From Oscillospiraceae bacterium (GTDB lineage Bacteria; Bacillota; Clostridia; Oscillospirales; QAMX01), in contig CACYBP010000218.1 of assembly GCA_902772625.1 (NCBI GenBank), positions 1 through 10,058 on the forward strand: DNA of 10,058 bases, in the 5' to 3' direction. The position numbers and the translations under genes were made by a program. Below are positions 7,473 through 10,058 of this stretch, piece by piece; position 1 is the stretch's first letter; each line of letters starts with the position of its first letter. The notes beneath the pieces were generated by a model. That model saw only the letters and a program-made list of their open reading frames with translations. It was not told the origin of the DNA and searched no databases.

Positions 7473-7495
7473 AAGCTCAGCCGGAATCCCGGTTC

Positions 7496-7506
7496 GAAGG
7501 AGTGAG
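7496..7506 (+). promoter_or_regulatory. Ribosome binding site of stp
   Basis: GAAGGAGTGAG, with core AAGGAG at 7497-7502, lies nine bases before the GTG at 7512. It justifies a GTG start and gives the standard short N-terminus of the family before TDIGRKR. Confidence 0.8.
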
Positions 7507-7511
7507 TACCT

Positions 7512-8243
7512 GTGCAGGCGTGGAGCAAGACCGACATCGGTCGCAAGAGAAGAGAAAACCAGGACAGCTCCTGCGTGAAGCTGGACTTTGAAAGGAATAT
7601 TGCCCTGCTGGTGGTCTGCGACGGGATGGGCGGCGTGAACGGCGGCCGGGAGGCTGCAAGCCTTGCCATAGAACACTTCGTGGATTTCGTCTGGGACGCG
7701 ATCACGCCGGAAACCGAGGGAGAAGAAGCGGTTCTGATCCTCAGGAACGCCGTGACCGCGGCCAACCGCGCCGTGTTTACCCGTGCGGTGTCCGATCCTG
7801 CGTACATGGGTATGGGAACGACTCTGACCGCCGCGCTGGTGGTGAACGGCAGCGCCTACGTGATCAACGTGGGGGACAGCCGCACCTATAAGATTGACGA
7901 AGGCATCAGACAGGTCACCGACGACCACTCTCTGGCGGGGGACCTTTTCCGCAACGGCACCATCACCAGAGAACAGTTCGACACTTATCCGAACAAGAAT
8001 ATCATCACCCGCGCCGTGGGCACCGATCCCGAGGTGTACGGGGATATCTTCAAGCTCGCCATGGAAGAGGGGGAAGGTCTGCTCCTCTGCTCCGACGGGC
8101 TTACAAACATGCTTTCCGATGAGGAGATCCTCACGATCGTCCGGAACGCGGAGAGCGAAGAAGAGGCATGCGAAAGGCTCGTGAACGGCGCAAACGAGGC
8201 CGGCGGCAGAGATAACATCACCGTCGTCCTGTTCCGCCTCTGA
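7512..8243 (+). CDS. stp: Stp/PrpC, PP2C-family protein Ser/Thr phosphatase
   Basis: A 243-residue metal-dependent (Mn/Mg) phosphatase that removes phosphate from Ser/Thr of proteins, including the partner kinase PrkC and its substrates, in the cytoplasm. All PP2C landmarks are present: TDIGRKRRENQDS (Asp18), VCDGMGG (Asp37, Gly38, metal site), MGTTLTAALV, INVGDSRTYKI, VTDDHSLA, ITRAVGTD, CSDGLTNML (Asp195) and GRDNITVVLF (Asp234). The four Asp positions are the expected binuclear metal ligands, so it should be active. It is a single catalytic domain with no membrane segment, as usual for the bacterial type. The start is GTG at 7512 because of the well-placed AAGGAG. The gene is the first of the unit driven by the consensus promoter upstream, and prkC follows after 40 bases. 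In many Bacillota this pair lies downstream of rlmN; here glpP occupies that place. Confidence 0.95.
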   Translation: MQAWSKTDIGRKRRENQDSSCVKLDFERNIALLVVCDGMGGVNGGREAASLAIEHFVDFVWDAITPETEGEEAVLILRNAVTAANRAVFTRAVSDPAYMGMGTTLTAALVVNGSAYVINVGDSRTYKIDEGIRQVTDDHSLAGDLFRNGTITREQFDTYPNKNIITRAVGTDPEVYGDIFKLAMEEGEGLLLCSDGLTNMLSDEEILTIVRNAESEEEACERLVNGANEAGGRDNITVVLFRL

Positions 8244-8263
8244 CCTGAGATCGCATCTGCCAA

Positions 8264-8271
8264 AGAAAGGA
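8264..8271 (+). promoter_or_regulatory. Ribosome binding site of prkC, long spacing
   Basis: AGAAAGGA ends 12 bases before the ATG at 8284, longer than the usual 5-10. No upstream alternative is possible because an in-frame TGA lies at 8278-8280, so the ATG at 8284 is the first usable start. The spacing may lower kinase translation relative to stp. Confidence 0.5.
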
Positions 8272-8283
8272 CCGTGCTGAAAG

Positions 8284-10058
8284 ATGGCAAACTATTTGGG
8301 AACGGTACTTGACGACCGTTACGAAATGCTGGAGATCATCGGCACCGGCGGCATGGCTGTGGTGTATAAGGCCCGCGACGTCAAGCTGAACCGGTTTGTT
8401 GCCGTTAAAATACTGAAGGATGAGATTCTGGAGGATGAAGAGCTCAGAAGCCGCTTCCACACCGAAGCTGAGGCCGTGGCGGCCATGAGCCATCCCAATA
8501 TCGTCAGCATTTTTGACGTCAGCATCACCCGGCGGATGGAATACTTCGTGATGGAACTGATCGACGGGATCACCCTGAAGCAGTATATGCAGCAGCGGGG
8601 TATTCTCACCGAGGCCGAGATGGAGCATTTTATCACCCAGATCCTGAAGGCTCTGGAGCACGCCCATTCCCGGAATATCATCCACAGGGATATCAAGCCG
8701 CAGAACGTGATGATCCTGCGCGACGGCACCGTGAAGGTCACCGACTTCGGCATCGCGCGCATGGCCAATCACCAGCAGACCTCCGCCACCAGCCAGAACG
8801 CCTTCGGCTCGGTGCATTATATCGCGCCGGAGCAGGCGAAGGGCAGCGCCACCGACGGCAGGGCCGACCTCTATTCAGTGGGCATCATCATGTACGAGAT
8901 GATGACCGGAGAGCTTCCCTTCACCGGCGATACGCCGGTGGCCGTGGCGATCCAGCATCTGTCGGCCGAACCGCCGTCTCCCTCCGCGAAGAACCCGCAC
9001 GTCACGCCCGGACTGGAGGCCATCATCCTCAAGGCCATGGCCACCCGGCCGGAGGACCGGTATCCCTCGGCCACCGATATGCTGGCCGATCTGGAAAGCT
9101 ATAAAGCGAACCCTCTCAATCCCGTGGGCTTTTTCGCGGGGAAGGAAGAGGAGGAAAAAAGCGAGACCCTTCCCACCAAGGTGGTAGGCGACATTGAAGA
9201 GGACGAGAAGGGCAATTACAAGGCTGAATCGCCCAAGCTCCGGCGGCAGAAGGCCAGATTCAAGTATAACGAAAAGCTTCCCGTGGTGGCGGGGATCCTG
9301 TCGGCTCTGATCTTCATGATCGTGGCCGTGGTGGTATTCCTGTCGCTCCTGAAGGGCTGCGGCACCGATACCGGCGAACCGGTGGAGGTCCCGTATCTGG
9401 TGGGAAAAGACTACGAAGAAGTTGTAAAAGAGCTTTCCTCCAACGAGCAGTATCAGTTCCTGAAGATCAAAAAGGGCGAGGAGACCTACAGCGAGGATCA
9501 GGAGGAAGGGAAGATCATCGCCCAGAATCCCATCGCCGGCTCCACCGTCAAGAGCAACGCCACCATCACGGTGGATATCAGCCTCGGCATCCGGGAGATC
9601 AATATGATCGACGTGATCGGTCTGGATTATACCGAGGCCGCGAACAAGCTTTCCACTCTCTTTATTCAGAACAAGATCAGCGAAGTGGTGATCGAGCCGA
9701 AGTACGAGGTTTCCGAGACGGTGCCCATGAACGAAGTCATCCGCACCGAACCGGAGCTCGGCACCCCGATCCGCAAGGGCGACGTCGTCGTGGTGGTGAT
9801 CAGCTCGGGTGAAAGCGAGGAACCCGCGGTGATGCCCGATCTTTTGGACAAGAAGCTCGTGGACGCCATCAAGGAGCTTTCGGATAAAAAGATCCCGTTT
9901 GATCAGGTGCTTGAGGAATACGATCCCACCGCCCCCGTGGGTACCGTCATCGGCCAGTCCATCGCCAAGGAATCGGTGGTACGCGCGGGCGAGACCGTGG
10001 ATCTCATCGTCAGCAAGGGGCCCGAACCCACGTCTGAGCCGGAAAGCCAGCCGGTTTC
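8284..10058 (+). CDS. prkC: PrkC/PknB-type membrane Ser/Thr kinase with PASTA repeats (3' end outside window)
   Basis: The frame stays open to the window end, giving 591 residues. A Hanks-type kinase domain (about 11-275) has GTGGMAVVYKA, AVKIL (Lys42), IIHRDIKPQN (Asp136), VTDFGIAR (Asp154) and HYIAPEQA, so it should be catalytically active. The activation loop holds T166, S167, T169 and S170, likely autophosphorylation sites. A cytoplasmic juxtamembrane stretch (about 285-331) is acidic, then basic, and contains ETLPTK. One membrane segment spans about 332-356. Three extracellular PASTA repeats follow (about 366-436, 437-509, 514-579), each starting with a form of xVPDLxGxxxxxA and ending in a VxISxG-like strand; such repeats bind muropeptides or lipid II in known members. 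A Pro/Ser/Glu-rich tail begins after the third repeat and is cut. Known roles of the family include cell-wall control and exit from dormancy. It pairs with stp upstream. Confidence 0.96.
   Translation, partial: MANYLGTVLDDRYEMLEIIGTGGMAVVYKARDVKLNRFVAVKILKDEILEDEELRSRFHTEAEAVAAMSHPNIVSIFDVSITRRMEYFVMELIDGITLKQYMQQRGILTEAEMEHFITQILKALEHAHSRNIIHRDIKPQNVMILRDGTVKVTDFGIARMANHQQTSATSQNAFGSVHYIAPEQAKGSATDGRADLYSVGIIMYEMMTGELPFTGDTPVAVAIQHLSAEPPSPSAKNPHVTPGLEAIILKAMATRPEDRYPSATDMLADLESYKANPLNPVGFFAGKEEEEKSETLPTKVVGDIEEDEKGNYKAESPKLRRQKARFKYNEKLPVVAGILSALIFMIVAVVVFLSLLKGCGTDTGEPVEVPYLVGKDYEEVVKELSSNEQYQFLKIKKGEETYSEDQEEGKIIAQNPIAGSTVKSNATITVDISLGIREINMIDVIGLDYTEAANKLSTLFIQNKISEVVIEPKYEVSETVPMNEVIRTEPELGTPIRKGDVVVVVISSGESEEPAVMPDLLDKKLVDAIKELSDKKIPFDQVLEEYDPTAPVGTVIGQSIAKESVVRAGETVDLIVSKGPEPTSEPESQPV

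Larger units (their letters stand above)
7381..7511 (+). other. Structured 5' leader of stp
   Basis: About 130 untranslated nt lie between the promoter and the stp start. By eye it holds CTTCGC (7418-7423) pairing with GTGAAG (7429-7434) through one G-U; a competing pairing of GAAG (7410-7413) with CTTC (7418-7421); a larger GC-rich hairpin at 7442-7472; and AGCCGG (7479-7484) pairing with CCGGTT (7489-7494), ending one base before the ribosome binding site. I do not recognise a known riboswitch or T-box signature. Transcript extent is inferred from the promoter position. Confidence 0.5.

Noticed and set aside
7256..7928. Two minus-strand open frames (7256-7807 and 7377-7928) across the glpP-stp gap
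   Set aside because: They run antisense through stp and the strong + strand promoter; no family resemblance, and they overlap each other in different frames.
1..10058. Defence island, mobile element, CRISPR array or tRNA/rRNA
   Set aside because: No repeats with regular spacing, transposase, integrase, inverted terminal repeats or RNA-gene signatures were seen; AddAB is the normal housekeeping repair enzyme here.

Overview
The window looks like a chromosomal housekeeping segment from a GC-rich member of the Bacillota, probably class Clostridia. This is inferred from AddAB rather than RecBCD, a GlpP antiterminator, a Stp/PrkC-PASTA signalling pair, Bacillota-type Shine-Dalgarno sequences and an extremely consensus sigma-A promoter. 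GC content is about 60% by eye. I cannot place it to genus. All genes are on the + strand, and there is no sign of mobile elements, CRISPR arrays, tRNA or rRNA.

Positions 2-7310 form one tightly packed block: the C-terminal part of addB (cut by the window start), complete addA, a cytoplasmic GH13 alpha-amylase/neopullulanase-type enzyme, and glpP. addB/addA and GH13/glpP each overlap by 8 bases, and only 32 bases separate addA from GH13. No internal promoter is evident, so the four are probably co-transcribed and partly translationally coupled. AddA and AddB together make the ATP-driven helicase-nuclease that resects double-strand breaks. The GH13 enzyme and GlpP concern alpha-glucan breakdown and glycerol-3-phosphate sensing and have no obvious mechanistic link to DNA repair.

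Positions 7311-7511 are the only real intergenic region. It holds a perfect TTGACA-N17-TATAAT promoter, a 13-base palindrome lying over its -35 box, and a leader of about 130 nt with several small hairpins, one of them terminator-like. This promoter should drive the second unit: stp (PP2C-family phosphatase) and prkC (membrane Ser/Thr kinase with PASTA repeats, cut by the window end). Kinase and phosphatase act as an antagonistic pair controlling cell-wall and growth-state signalling.

I found no clearly new multi-gene system. The points most worth following are the operator-like palindrome and terminator-like leader hairpin just after glpP and before stp-prkC, the unusual company kept by glpP and the GH13 gene, and a G8 tract in the nuclease domain of addA.
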